From JADLGL01 sp963667605 (lineage in GTDB: Bacteria > Pseudomonadota > Alphaproteobacteria > Rhizobiales > Kaistiaceae), in NCBI GenBank assembly GCA_963667605.2, contig CAXXUZ010000003.1:1426001-1490000 (forward strand): a DNA stretch of 64,000 nt, read 5' to 3'. Positions within the stretch are counted from its first letter, which is position 1. Every line of letters starts with the position of its first letter. Under the pieces are notes generated by a model. That model was not told the DNA's origin. It did no database searches and was given only the letters and a program-made list of their open reading frames with translations. Below, in pieces: positions 52,552-62,678 of the stretch. The position numbers and the translations under genes are program-made.

Positions 52552-54225
52552 TCAGAGACCCAAGCGCTGGCGCACAGCGGCGCTGTGACCGTAAATGTCG
52601 TTCTTAAACTGGACGTTTCCGTCGGCATCGACGACCGCAGTGAAGTAGGTGATGTGGACCGGAATATGAGTGTCCAAATTCACTTGGCGCTCGCGATCGC
52701 CGAACAGCACAGCGACCCCATCGGCGTCCCATCCGTCGATATACGACAGCAAAGCGTCGGCAAAATCCATCGGGTTCATGACTCTGATGCAGCCATGGGA
52801 GAAGCTGCGGACGTCGCGCTGGAAAAGGTTCTTGGTCGGCGTGTCGTGCAGATAGATTGCATGCCGGTTGGGGAATATGAATTTGACCTGGCCCAAAGCA
52901 TTGCCGCCTCCGGGCCGCTGTCGCATCGATACCATGCTGGCCGATACCATCGACCAGTTGATCCGGTAGGGGTCCACCTGTTGGACTGCGCCGTCAAAGC
53001 GTACGAAGACATCGAAATTGTTGCGTACGAAATAGCCCGGATCACTGCGGAGGATAGGCATATATTCGGCGGCGATGATCGATGCGGGCACGTACCAAAA
53101 CGGGTTGACGACGATGTACTCGATCTCATCGGAAAAGATCGAAGTTTGGTTTGAGGCGAGGCCAACGATCACCCTAGTCTCATGGATCACCCCGCCCTCG
53201 TCGAAGACGCGGATCATGAATTCGGGCACGTTAACGTTGACATAGAACTCGCCGAAATCGCGCGGCGCCCATCGCCAGCGCTCCATATTGGCGATAATCT
53301 CGGCCTCGGGATCAACCGACGGGCCGTTAAGGGCTCCCAGAGTGTTGGGGCCAACAATACCGTCGGTGACGAGACCAACCGCGCTCTGGAAGTCGCGGAC
53401 GGCCGACACCAGCTCCTCGTCAAAAACGATCGCGGCCTCGTCGCCGGCAACCGGCAGATCGAGACGCGTGCGCAGGATTGCAATCCGCTCGTCCTCGTCG
53501 CCGAGGCGCAGCATCGGCCCCTCCGGAACGACGATCCGTTCCTCGGTATCCTCCGATCGAACACGAGCCAGTTCCGCGCGTAGGGAGAGATAGCCTGCAT
53601 GGGTGGGATTGAAGCCGTCCAAGGTGGCGACCGGGTCGTCGGCATTGGCGACAGAGAGCACCGCGGCGGTGGGGTCTGGATAATGAGGTGCGAGGTCTAT
53701 ATCCGGGCTGATCGTGCGGGGATCGATCCGGCCAGCATAGGCTTCGCGGGCATGGGCCGCGATCGCAACACTAAGGAGAATATCGGCCTGGGCGAGGACG
53801 ACGGCTTCGGCGCTGGAACGCAGTCCGAGACTGGTGTCGGGGGTGTGGTAAACCGAAGGGTCGAGCCCGTCGGCGTCGGCGCTGGCGAGGCGATCGATGA
53901 TCGCCAGTGCATCAGCGGTCAGCTTGCCGTCGGCGGTCCAGGCCGGCTCGTAGCTGCGCGTTTGGTAAAAGGCGATCACGCCTTCGACATCGCGCTGGCC
54001 GAGTGCATCCTCGCCGGCGAGATCGGCGAGCTGGTCGCGAATCGCTTGCTCGACCGGTCCGAGTTCGAGTTGGAGGGTGGCTGCAGCGGCACCGCCGCGG
54101 AGCGCAAAATCCGGACTATCGGCGAAATACGCCTCTGCCCCAGTGACCTGGACCGCAGCGATCAGCCCGCCACCAAACACCGCTCCCAATACCCTACTCA
54201 ACATCGTTTCATTCCTTCGCCGCAT
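52552..54225 (-). CDS. L,D-transpeptidase (YcbB-like)
   Basis: About 557 residues from ATG 54225 (or 54204), with a signal peptide. A peptidoglycan-binding domain (DEELVSAVRDFQSAVGLVTDGIVGPNTLGALN) is followed by the YkuD catalytic domain with HDTPTKNLFQRDVRSFSHGCIRV; the nucleophile Cys is in SHGC (476-479). Makes 3-3 cross-links or attaches lipoproteins in the periplasm. Upstream is an NtrC-type regulator on the same strand. Confidence 0.94.
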   Translation of the reverse strand: MRRRNETMLSRVLGAVFGGGLIAAVQVTGAEAYFADSPDFALRGGAAAATLQLELGPVEQAIRDQLADLAGEDALGQRDVEGVIAFYQTRSYEPAWTADGKLTADALAIIDRLASADADGLDPSVYHTPDTSLGLRSSAEAVVLAQADILLSVAIAAHAREAYAGRIDPRTISPDIDLAPHYPDPTAAVLSVANADDPVATLDGFNPTHAGYLSLRAELARVRSEDTEERIVVPEGPMLRLGDEDERIAILRTRLDLPVAGDEAAIVFDEELVSAVRDFQSAVGLVTDGIVGPNTLGALNGPSVDPEAEIIANMERWRWAPRDFGEFYVNVNVPEFMIRVFDEGGVIHETRVIVGLASNQTSIFSDEIEYIVVNPFWYVPASIIAAEYMPILRSDPGYFVRNNFDVFVRFDGAVQQVDPYRINWSMVSASMVSMRQRPGGGNALGQVKFIFPNRHAIYLHDTPTKNLFQRDVRSFSHGCIRVMNPMDFADALLSYIDGWDADGVAVLFGDRERQVNLDTHIPVHITYFTAVVDADGNVQFKNDIYGHSAAVRQRLGL

Positions 54226-54283
54226 CGTCACTAATCTAGTCGCGAACCCTAATCTTTTCGGAGCCGGAATCTTCACAAAGGCA

Positions 54284-55741
54284 TCATTCGGCGGCGACAT
54301 CGGTGGCCTTCGGATCCAGTTCCCGGAGCTTACGATATAGCGTCGAACGGCCAATGCCGAGCCTTCTGGCGACCAAGGACATCCTGCCGCCATAATGGTC
54401 GAGCGCCAGCTTGATCACATCGGTTTCTATGTCGCTGAGCGACCTCATCTCGCCACTGCGAATGGCCGCGACTCCGGGCTCGGCGGATTGGGCAGATGGT
54501 ACTGTTGGAGTTGCTGGCGCGGATGAGAAGCCGCTGTCTTCGGCGCTGGAAGCGCCCATTTGAGCGGCGATTTGTGGGAATTCCTGCAGCGTCAATTGCT
54601 CGCCATCGGCAAGGACGACGGCGCGGAACACTGCATTCTCGAGCTGGCGGATATTGCCCGGCCAGTGATAGGCCGAAACCACCGACATCGCGGCAGGATC
54701 GATTCCGCGGAGATGCGGCTTGCCCTCTTCAGCGGCGAAGCGCGCGATGAAGTGGCGCACTAATTCGGGGACGTCCTCGGGTCGCTCGTGCAGCGGCGGC
54801 ACCCGGATCGGGAAGACGTTCAGCCGATAATATAGGTCGTCACGGAATTCGCCGGTTTCGACCAGTGTCGCAAGGCTCTGATTGGTCGCCGAGATCAGCC
54901 GAAAATCGATCTTGAGCGGCCGCCGCGACCCGACCGGATCGATCTCGCCGTCCTGCAACGCGCGCAGGAGCTTGACTTGTATCTCGGGCGGTAATTCGCC
55001 GACCTCGTCGAGGAACAACGTGCCGCCATGGGCCTCCCGGAACTTGCCAGTATGGCGCTCATTGGCACCGGTGAAGGCGCCCTTCTCATGGCCGAACAGG
55101 ATGCTCTCGACCAGCTTTTCGGGAATCGCGCCGCAATTGACGGTGATGAACGGCTTGGCCTTGCGGTCGCCGGTGCCCTGGATGGCGCGGGCGATGAGTT
55201 CCTTGCCGACGCCGGACGCGCCTTCGATCAGGATCGGGATATGCGATTTCGCCGCGCGCTCGCCCAGCTCGATCACCTGCTTCATTGCCGGGCTGCTGGT
55301 GATGATGTCGCGGAAGGTGAGGGTACCGGCGGCGCTTTTCTTGATGCGGGTGATTTCGCCTTCGAGCGCGCCGAGCTTGAGCGCATTGGCGATCGAGATC
55401 TGCAGCCGTTCCGGCGATAATGGCTTGACGATGAAATCGACCGCGCCGGCCCGCATCGCGCCGACGACGGTATCGGTGCCGCCATGAGCGGTCTGGACGA
55501 TCACCGGTAAATGCCGGCCGGCCTCGCGGAGACGTTCAAGGACGCCCATGCCGTCGAGGTCAGGCATCACCAGGTCGAGAATGACCAGAGCGAAGCGGTC
55601 GCCCTCGGCGCTGGTCAAAAGCCGCACTGCCTCTTCGCCGCCCTCGACCATTGTCGGCGCATAGCCAAATTTGGTCACCGCCGCCTCCAGGAGGCGGCGT
55701 TGGACCGGGTCGTCGTCGACGATCAAGATCGCGGTGGGCAT
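54284..55741 (-). CDS. Sigma-54-dependent response regulator (NtrC family)
   Basis: 485 residues. Receiver domain (phospho-acceptor Asp56 in VILDLVMPD, Lys in FIVKPLS), AAA+ domain with Walker A GASGVGKE (174-181), the sigma-54 contact loop GAFTGA (221-226), GGTLFLDEVGELP and the Fis-type HTH (GGRMSLVARRLGIGRSTLYRKLRELD). Phosphorylated forms activate RpoN promoters. No histidine kinase is adjacent. It lies 58 bases before the L,D-transpeptidase start, so co-transcription is possible. Confidence 0.95.
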   Translation of the reverse strand: MPTAILIVDDDPVQRRLLEAAVTKFGYAPTMVEGGEEAVRLLTSAEGDRFALVILDLVMPDLDGMGVLERLREAGRHLPVIVQTAHGGTDTVVGAMRAGAVDFIVKPLSPERLQISIANALKLGALEGEITRIKKSAAGTLTFRDIITSSPAMKQVIELGERAAKSHIPILIEGASGVGKELIARAIQGTGDRKAKPFITVNCGAIPEKLVESILFGHEKGAFTGANERHTGKFREAHGGTLFLDEVGELPPEIQVKLLRALQDGEIDPVGSRRPLKIDFRLISATNQSLATLVETGEFRDDLYYRLNVFPIRVPPLHERPEDVPELVRHFIARFAAEEGKPHLRGIDPAAMSVVSAYHWPGNIRQLENAVFRAVVLADGEQLTLQEFPQIAAQMGASSAEDSGFSSAPATPTVPSAQSAEPGVAAIRSGEMRSLSDIETDVIKLALDHYGGRMSLVARRLGIGRSTLYRKLRELDPKATDVAAE

Positions 55742-56017
55742 GAGATGACTGCCGCTGGATTTGGGAGGCCCGGTTCGGCGCCGAGTGCAGGCCTCCTGTT
55801 TCCGCCATGATCGAACCGCGAGGGTTAACGCGGCCTTGACGGAGAGCCCGTTCAGCCGGTTGATGTGTCAAATTGGGCCCGAGGACGAGCGCTCGCGGCG
55901 GAGTGTGACATTGATGCACTGGACTGGCCGGATGGCGGGGACCTCCTCGCGTGCCGCTTGAGCCTTGGCTCTCGCCCGGCCAAATAGGGGCCTTCGATCC
56001 TCAACTCCGGAGCCGAC

Positions 56018-57859
56018 ATGCCCAGCACCAATGCCCCCGCCGATGTTGCCGCCGCGGCCGACCAGCCCGTCGATCTTGGAATGCTGCCGGAGTGGAATCT
56101 CGACGATCTCTATCCCGGCATGGAATCGGCCGAATACGTGGCCGACCTCGCCCGCGCTGTCGCCGATTCGGCGGATTTCGAGCAGCGATATCGTGGCAAG
56201 CTAGAGGAGTTGGCGAATGCCGAAGGCGGCGGCGACAAGCTCGCCAAAGCAGTCAAGGCCTATGAGGCGCTGGAGGACCTTCTTGGCCGGATCATGTCCT
56301 ATGCCGGGCTGATCCATGCTGGCGATACTAGCGACCCGAAACGGGCGAAATTCTTTGGCGACGCCCAGGACAAGCTCACCGGCCCTTCGACGCAGCTCCT
56401 GTTCTTCACGCTGGAGCTGAACAAGCTTGACGACGATCTCCTCGAAGCGGCGATGAAAGGCTCGCCGGTGCTCAATCATTACCGGCCGTGGATCGAGGAT
56501 GTTCGGCGCGAGAAGCCCTATCAGCTCGAAGATCGGATCGAGCAATTGTTCTTCGAGAAATCGGTAACGGGCGGCGCCGCCTTTAACCGCCTGTTCGACG
56601 AGACCCAGGCGAGCCTTCGCTACCAGGTGCTGGGCGAGGAGCTGTCGATCGAAGCGACGCTGTCGCTAATGCAAGACCCGGACGGCAAGAGGCGGGAGGC
56701 GGCCTCCCAAGCGATGGCCGAGACCTTCGCCGAGAACCTCCGGCTGTTCACGCTGATTACCAACACGCTGGTCAAGGACAAGGAAATCTCCGATCGCTGG
56801 CGCGGCTTCAAGGACGTCGCCGATTCACGCCACCTTGCCAACCGCGTCGAGGCCGAAGTGGTGGCGGCGCTGGTCGAGGCGGTGCGTGCGGCCTATCCGC
56901 GACTGTCTCATCGCTACTACAAACTCAAGGCGAAATGGTTCGGGACCGACGCCCTCGACCATTGGGATCGTAACGCGCCGCTGCGGGAGGCACCGACAAA
57001 GCTGATCGGCTGGGACGAGGCACGGAGAAAGGTGTTGTCGGCCTATAGCGATTTCTCGCCCGAGGTAGCCGAGATTGCCGACCGGTTCTTCGTCAAACGT
57101 TGGATCGACGCGCCGGTGCGATCTGGGAAGTCACCGGGTGCCTTCGCCCATCCGACCGTGCCGAGCGCTCACCCCTATGTGCTACTTAATTATCAGGGCC
57201 GGCCGCGAGATGTAATGACCTTGGCGCATGAGCTTGGCCACGGCGTGCACCAGGTGCTGGCGGCGCCGCAGGGGGCGCTGATGGCGCCAACGCCGTTGAC
57301 GCTGGCCGAGACCGCCAGTGTGTTCGGCGAAATGCTGACCTTTCATGCTTTGATGGCCGAGACCAAGGAGCCGGCGCTCCGCCGGGCATTGTTGGCCTCC
57401 AAGGTCGAGGATATGATCAACACCGTGGTCCGGCAGATCGCCTTTTATGCCTTCGAGCGCAAGATTCATGTCGAGCGGCGGGAGGGCGAGCTCACAGCTG
57501 ATCGGCTCGGCGATTTGTGGATGGAGATTCAGGCAGAGAGCCTCGGCGATGGCGTGCGGCTCCGGCCCGGCTATGAGACCTTCTGGAGCTACATCCCGCA
57601 CTTCATTCACGCGCCATTCTACGTTTACGCCTACGCCTTTGGCGATTGCCTGGTGAACTCGCTGTTCGCCGTCTATCAGTCGGCCGAGAAGGGCTTTCAG
57701 GAGAAATATATCGACCTGCTGAAGGCCGGTGGCACCAAGCATCATTCGGAATTGTTGGCGCCATTCGGTCTAGATGCCGGCGACCCAGCCTTCTGGCAAA
57801 AAGGGCTTTCGGTTATCGCCGGCATGATCGACGAATTGGAGGCGATCGAGGTGGACTGA
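56018..57859 (+). CDS. pepF: M3-family oligoendopeptidase F
   Basis: 613 residues; zinc peptidase degrading oligopeptides in the cytoplasm. Zinc motif HELGH (404-408) in TLAHELGHGVHQVLA, with the third ligand Glu in LTLAETASVFGEML, and the family block NYQGRPRDVMTLAH. Length fits PepF. GGAG lies 5 bases before ATG 56018. Confidence 0.95.
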   Translation: MPSTNAPADVAAAADQPVDLGMLPEWNLDDLYPGMESAEYVADLARAVADSADFEQRYRGKLEELANAEGGGDKLAKAVKAYEALEDLLGRIMSYAGLIHAGDTSDPKRAKFFGDAQDKLTGPSTQLLFFTLELNKLDDDLLEAAMKGSPVLNHYRPWIEDVRREKPYQLEDRIEQLFFEKSVTGGAAFNRLFDETQASLRYQVLGEELSIEATLSLMQDPDGKRREAASQAMAETFAENLRLFTLITNTLVKDKEISDRWRGFKDVADSRHLANRVEAEVVAALVEAVRAAYPRLSHRYYKLKAKWFGTDALDHWDRNAPLREAPTKLIGWDEARRKVLSAYSDFSPEVAEIADRFFVKRWIDAPVRSGKSPGAFAHPTVPSAHPYVLLNYQGRPRDVMTLAHELGHGVHQVLAAPQGALMAPTPLTLAETASVFGEMLTFHALMAETKEPALRRALLASKVEDMINTVVRQIAFYAFERKIHVERREGELTADRLGDLWMEIQAESLGDGVRLRPGYETFWSYIPHFIHAPFYVYAYAFGDCLVNSLFAVYQSAEKGFQEKYIDLLKAGGTKHHSELLAPFGLDAGDPAFWQKGLSVIAGMIDELEAIEVD

Positions 57860-57969
57860 TGCTTTGCGACAGTGCCCCAGCCGACAGTTCACCACCGCTT
57901 GGATAGTAGCTTGCCGTTGCATCCGGACGGCCTATAATCGGCTGCTTTTCCGCCGGGGACAAAGCTCCA

Positions 57970-58470
57970 ATGGCCGAATCGAAAAGCGCGCCCATTGCCA
58001 TCGTCATGGGCAGCCAATCCGACTGGGCAACGCTCATCCACGCCGCCGACACGCTGGAAGCCCTCGGGGTCGCGCATGAGGCGCTTATAGTCTCAGCGCA
58101 CCGCACTCCTGATCGTTTGGTCGCATTCGCCAAGGGTGCCAAATCAGCCGGCCGACAGGTGATTATCGCAGGCGCGGGTGGAGCGGCCCATCTGCCCGGC
58201 ATGCTGGCATCGATGACTTCGCTGCCGGTGCTCGGCGTTCCGGTTGTTACCGAAGCGCTGCGGGGCCAGGATAGCCTTCTTTCGATCGTGCAGATGCCCG
58301 CCGGAGTCCCCGTCGGGACGCTCGCCATCGGGCGTTCCGGCGCAGTCAACGCCGCCATTCTCGCCACCTCGATCCTAGCCCTCGGTGACCCCGCTTTGGC
58401 GGAGCGCCTCGACGCTTGGCGCGGGGCTCAAACCGCGGCCGTGCCCGAGCATCCGACTCGTGACGTCTGA
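57970..58470 (+). CDS. purE: N5-CAIR mutase
   Basis: 166 residues. Class I PurE: IVMGSQSDW, SAHRTPDRL, IIAGAGGAAHLPGMLASMTSLPVLGVPV and the final IGRSGAVNAAILA. Converts N5-CAIR to CAIR in purine synthesis. Overlaps purK by 11 bases. Confidence 0.96.
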   Translation: MAESKSAPIAIVMGSQSDWATLIHAADTLEALGVAHEALIVSAHRTPDRLVAFAKGAKSAGRQVIIAGAGGAAHLPGMLASMTSLPVLGVPVVTEALRGQDSLLSIVQMPAGVPVGTLAIGRSGAVNAAILATSILALGDPALAERLDAWRGAQTAAVPEHPTRDV

Positions 58471-59554
58471 CACGCCGCTCCCACCTGGATCGACGATCGG
58501 AATCCTCGGCGGCGGCCAACTCGGGCGGTTGCTCGCCATTGCCGCCGCCGAACTCGGATTTAGCGTTCACATCTTTGCCCCGGCCGGCGACAACCCGGCT
58601 ATCGGCGTTGCCGAGGCTGCGACCGTCGCCGATTGGCTGGACGAGACTGCTCTCGCCGTCTTCGCCAATGCTGTCGATGTCGTCACCTATGAGTTCGAGA
58701 ATATCCCCGAGGAGACGGTCCGACGATTGGCCGAGATGGTCTCGGTATATCCCGGCGTTAATGCGCTGGCGATCGCCCAGGACCGACTCGCGGAAAAGAC
58801 CATGGCGACGAGCCTCGGCCTTGGGGTCGCTCCCTATGCGCCGATCGACAGCGCCGCCGATCTCGCGGCGGCCGCTGTCAAGTTGACCTTGCCGGCGATT
58901 CTGAAGAGCCGGTGGCTTGGCTATGACGGCAAGGGCCAGGTACTGATCGAACGACCCGAGGACACAGACGAAGCTTGGCGGATCGTTGGCGCCGTGCCCG
59001 CCGTTGTGGAGAGCCGAGTTGCGTTCCGCACCGAGATCTCGGTGATCCTCGCCCGCGGCAGCAACGGTGAGACGCGGGCCTTCGACATCCCCGAGAACCG
59101 GCACGAGCGAGGGATTCTATCGACTTCGACCGTTCCGGCGGCCGTCCCGGTGGTGATCGGCGAGCGCGCCATTGCAATCGCCGAACAAATCGCCGCGGCA
59201 CTGGACTATGTCGGCGTGCTGGCGGTCGAGTTGTTCGTCGTCGGCGAGGGTGATAGTGCCGAACTGCTCGTCAATGAGATTGCGCCACGGGTTCACAATT
59301 CAGGTCACTGGACCAGCGATGCGTGCCTTGTTTCCCAGTTTGAAATGCATATCCGCGCGATCGCCGGTTGGCCTCTCCCTGATCCGATACGCCATTCCGA
59401 CGTGACAATGACCAACCTCATCGGTGCAGATGTCGAGGGTTGGCCGGAGCTGGCTGCGGAGCGCGGTGCTCGGCTCCATCTTTACGGCAAGAGCATCGTG
59501 CGCCCGGGCCGTAAAATGGGCCATCTCAACCGGGTCACACCCCGTCGCAATTGA
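58460..59554 (+). CDS. purK: N5-CAIR synthetase
   Basis: 364 residues from GTG 58460. ATP-grasp enzyme: IGILGGGQLGRLLAIAA, the carboxylase/nucleotide motifs KSRWLGYDGKGQVLI, NEIAPRVHNSGHWT and VTMTNLIGAD. Carboxylates AIR with bicarbonate and ATP, feeding PurE. Start overlapping purE fits translational coupling. Confidence 0.95.
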   Translation: MTSDTPLPPGSTIGILGGGQLGRLLAIAAAELGFSVHIFAPAGDNPAIGVAEAATVADWLDETALAVFANAVDVVTYEFENIPEETVRRLAEMVSVYPGVNALAIAQDRLAEKTMATSLGLGVAPYAPIDSAADLAAAAVKLTLPAILKSRWLGYDGKGQVLIERPEDTDEAWRIVGAVPAVVESRVAFRTEISVILARGSNGETRAFDIPENRHERGILSTSTVPAAVPVVIGERAIAIAEQIAAALDYVGVLAVELFVVGEGDSAELLVNEIAPRVHNSGHWTSDACLVSQFEMHIRAIAGWPLPDPIRHSDVTMTNLIGADVEGWPELAAERGARLHLYGKSIVRPGRKMGHLNRVTPRRN

Positions 59555-59855
59555 ACGAATCCGGGCCTCGGCGTCTTTGACGAACCCCGGGGGCCTCTGA
59601 TACACAGCGCACCAATCCATTGCGACGCGCGCGTGTAGCAACTATTGCCAAAAACCGTCGGAAGAATGGGCACGCAAAGAGGCGGAAGCCGGCGTACTCG
59701 TAAACTTGCCGGAGAAGGGTTCAGCGAAGACTTTTGCTGGTCGTGGTGATTGATTAGCCCTCTTTTCGCCGGTTTCTTTGCTGAGGGTTCGGCCGCACGC
59801 GGAGCCGATCCGAGACGGTTTCGGAGGATCGGTTTTGAAGGCAGCGGCGAACACC
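59555..59855. other. Intergenic region, no gene seen
   Basis: 301 bases between purK and the TPR lipoprotein. I checked for a small ribosomal protein gene (rpsU-like) and found only short frames without recognisable motifs. It probably holds the promoter of the downstream gene. Confidence 0.4.
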
Positions 59856-60719
59856 ATGCAAAGCAGGCGATATTTCCGAGCGGCCGGGTTGCCGGCGGCC
59901 ATGATGATGCTGGCCGCGCTGGCTGCGTGTCAGACCACCGGCCCGGCCACACCGCTGCCTGGTGCCAACCCGGCGGTTGGCTCGGACGCCAACCTTCAGT
60001 CATTGAGTGATGTCGTCGGTCGTAATCCGCTGGATCCCAACGCCTATAATGTGCGCGGTATTGCCTATGCCGAGGCCGGGCGATCACAAGAAGCGCTGGC
60101 CGATTTCGGCCGCGCTATCGAGCTGAACCCGTTCTTTTTCCAGGTCTACGCCAACCGCGCCCTCGTCCTTATGAATCTCGGCCGGCTCGACGAAGCCCTC
60201 GCTGACTTCAATCGCGCGCTTCAGGTCAATCCGGGTTATGCCAGCGCCTATGCTGGGCGCGGCAGTGTTCTCCAGGATATGGATCGGCCGGATCTCGCAC
60301 TGGTCGACTACAATCAGGCGCTGGGGCTCGATCCCGCCGATGCTCTCACCTACTACAATCGCGGGTTAATCTATCAGAGCCAGGGCCAGGAAGAGCTCGC
60401 CATTAGCGATTTCACCTCGGCGATTTCTTTCGAACCGAGGGTGTCCGAACCACACGCTGCCCGCGGCATATCCTATCTGGTGCGGCGGAACTATGATGCG
60501 GCATTCGAGGATTTCTTTCAGGCCATTCAGCTCGGCGGCGGCACCGCCCAAAGCTGGACCAATCTCGGGCTTGCCCTGGAAGGGCAAGGTGATTTCGTCA
60601 GCGCTCACACCGCGTTCACCAATGCCACCCGGTTTGACCCAAATTACCAGCCGGCCCGCGACGGCATCGCCCGCAATGCGGCTTACGCCACGCAGGCGGC
60701 GGCCGCGCAAGTCAATTAG
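59856..60719 (+). CDS. TPR-repeat lipoprotein (NlpI-like)
   Basis: 287 residues from ATG 59856. Lipobox LAAC (signal LPAAMMMLAALAAC) then at least six TPRs with AYNVRGIAYAEAGRSQEALADFGRAIELNP-type repeats (60-250). Anchored in a membrane facing the periplasm; NlpI-like proteins dock envelope proteases and hydrolases. The role here is inferred from family only. Confidence 0.9.
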   Translation: MQSRRYFRAAGLPAAMMMLAALAACQTTGPATPLPGANPAVGSDANLQSLSDVVGRNPLDPNAYNVRGIAYAEAGRSQEALADFGRAIELNPFFFQVYANRALVLMNLGRLDEALADFNRALQVNPGYASAYAGRGSVLQDMDRPDLALVDYNQALGLDPADALTYYNRGLIYQSQGQEELAISDFTSAISFEPRVSEPHAARGISYLVRRNYDAAFEDFFQAIQLGGGTAQSWTNLGLALEGQGDFVSAHTAFTNATRFDPNYQPARDGIARNAAYATQAAAAQVN

Positions 60720-60725
60720 GCGGGC

Positions 60726-62612
60726 TCACTCGGTTTCGGCGGAGGACTGCGGTGCGGTCGGCTTGCATCCGTCGAGGAAATCAATTGCTTCGCGAAGCTC
60801 GGCAATGTGTTCCTCATCGCTCGATGATTGGCTCCAGTAGGCGTTGTGAGCGAAGAATCGTTTGCTCACGTTGCCTTTGAGCGGCACGTCCTTGATCCCC
60901 GGGCCGAATAACCTTGCGGCCGAACCGCCGATCGGGTCGCCGATGAGCGCCCCGCGCGACGGCGCGAAAATGTTGGTCCAGCGCACCGCCGCGAACAAAG
61001 CGGCGTGATGCGGCACACACAGCCCGTCGGGTTTCATGCGGTAGCTGAAGGAACCACCCTTTTTTGCCTCGTCGTCGCAACGATCGAGGAACACCTTTTC
61101 GGTTTGCGGTGGGCACATCGGAAATTCACGCTGATTGGCGCGGACCGCGAACAAAGTCGCCACTCGATCAAAGGCGGTCTTTTCTTGCTCGGGCTTGGCA
61201 AGGCCGAGATACTGCCCGACCCAGCCCCTTTTCGCCCGCTCCATCTCGCTTTCGAGCGGTTCCTCGCTGTCGTCGACCATCAGATAGGACGCATGAGTAA
61301 GCGGCGAGCCGAGGGTGACGAAATCGGTCACCAGCCAGTGGCGCTTGGAAACTACTGCAAGCGTGTCGGCGTACTTGTGTTGAGCAAGGTGATAATCCTC
61401 GACCGACAGCTCGGGCACGCCGTCGGCGTGTCGGACGCCGGCCGCGGCATCCTCGATAGCGCGAAGGGCTTCAGCGTCGCTGCCCTCGTGCTCAAGCGTC
61501 TTGGCGATGTCGGCCCAATAGAAGCTCAATATGTCGTACCCAATCACGGCGCCGAGGCTGTGACCGACGACGATGATCCGATCGTAGTCGCTCCCTTTTT
61601 CCGGGTCGTGAAGTGCCCGGAGTAGATTTAGTCCCGCTTCTCGAATTCGCGTCCGCGCTGCTATATTCTCCGGCGATGCGGTGAGGTAACGGGCGGCGTC
61701 TCCGACGACCTCGACCAAGACTCGGTGCCGGAGATACCACAGCAAGACAGCAAGGACCGGAGCGGATACTATCGAAACGCAAACCGTCACATCATCCAGC
61801 GATGTTGGATGATCTCTGGTCGCGACCCAAACAGTCGCTCCCGCGATCCCCGCACCTACAACCAATAAAAACGAAGCCAGGAATGTCTGCGCCGGAAGCA
61901 CCAGTACTGCGACAACTAACAGCGTAAGCATCAGCGCTATAAGAGGGGCGCCAAGGACGGGGACCCATGCTGGCCAAGGCGACGACGACCACCATGTGTC
62001 GACCGGCGCCAAGAGCCACCACCCAATCCCCGCCATGACCGCGCCGGCGGCCACTATCAGGACCGACGCTCCGAAAGCTCGATAGAACAAAGTGACAATA
62101 AGAAGAAACAACAAAGGAACCAACGGCATATAAACCGGCCAGGCAGCGAGCTGGTTCGCATTAATTAGTGCCAGCACCGACCAAACGATGGAGAGCAGGA
62201 CCAGGGTCAGTGCTATAATCACCAGCCAGCCGACAAACCACCTCTGGCGCAGGCCCTCCGGCACGCGGCGGAACCGCCTGACGAACAGATGCTTCAGCCA
62301 CCACAGCACACTGGAGAGCCGGGTGCTGTGCATCATATGTGCCCAATAGAATTCGAAGAAATCGGTTCGGATGTCGCACTTGTCTTGTTGCGTCGTGATC
62401 CGCCTCACCTCGCGCGAATCGAGGCGTGCGTCGGGCTTGGTCCAAGTGTCACGCCCGTCGTCGCATAGATCTGGATCCCTGGTCCAAACCTCATCGACAA
62501 AGCCGCGCAAGGTCGCCATCGGCGATTGGTTGCCCATGCCGTGGATCAGGATCACGGCTCGCTTCTTGTTGTTGGATTGGCCTGCTTGGCCGCCGCCCGG
62601 ATCGTCCACCAT
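60726..62612 (-). CDS. Alpha/beta hydrolase with an inserted multi-helix membrane domain
   Basis: 628 residues. The N-terminus has the first hydrolase strand and oxyanion loop (AVILIHGMGNQSP, about 19-31). Residues about 126-292 hold six or more membrane helices. The nucleophile elbow VVGHSLGAVIGYD comes after them (Ser352), followed by a cytoplasmic-like C-terminal part with LGSPLTHASYLMVDD and several His, one of which may complete the triad. A hydrolase fold split by a membrane block is unusual; the substrate is unknown, perhaps lipid. Convergent with the TPR gene, six bases between stops. Confidence 0.85.
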   Translation of the reverse strand: MVDDPGGGQAGQSNNKKRAVILIHGMGNQSPMATLRGFVDEVWTRDPDLCDDGRDTWTKPDARLDSREVRRITTQQDKCDIRTDFFEFYWAHMMHSTRLSSVLWWLKHLFVRRFRRVPEGLRQRWFVGWLVIIALTLVLLSIVWSVLALINANQLAAWPVYMPLVPLLFLLIVTLFYRAFGASVLIVAAGAVMAGIGWWLLAPVDTWWSSSPWPAWVPVLGAPLIALMLTLLVVAVLVLPAQTFLASFLLVVGAGIAGATVWVATRDHPTSLDDVTVCVSIVSAPVLAVLLWYLRHRVLVEVVGDAARYLTASPENIAARTRIREAGLNLLRALHDPEKGSDYDRIIVVGHSLGAVIGYDILSFYWADIAKTLEHEGSDAEALRAIEDAAAGVRHADGVPELSVEDYHLAQHKYADTLAVVSKRHWLVTDFVTLGSPLTHASYLMVDDSEEPLESEMERAKRGWVGQYLGLAKPEQEKTAFDRVATLFAVRANQREFPMCPPQTEKVFLDRCDDEAKKGGSFSYRMKPDGLCVPHHAALFAAVRWTNIFAPSRGALIGDPIGGSAARLFGPGIKDVPLKGNVSKRFFAHNAYWSQSSSDEEHIAELREAIDFLDGCKPTAPQSSAETE

Positions 62613-62678
62613 TTCAGCCTCCCATATGGGAGGCTACCACCATGACTAGCAGTTGGACGCGACTCGCGCGGGTTGGCG

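Noticed and set aside
59555..59855. rpsU-like small ribosomal protein gene after purK
   Set aside because: The only frame with basic residues (AKNRRKNGHAKRRKPAYS) is too short and lacks the S21 pattern.
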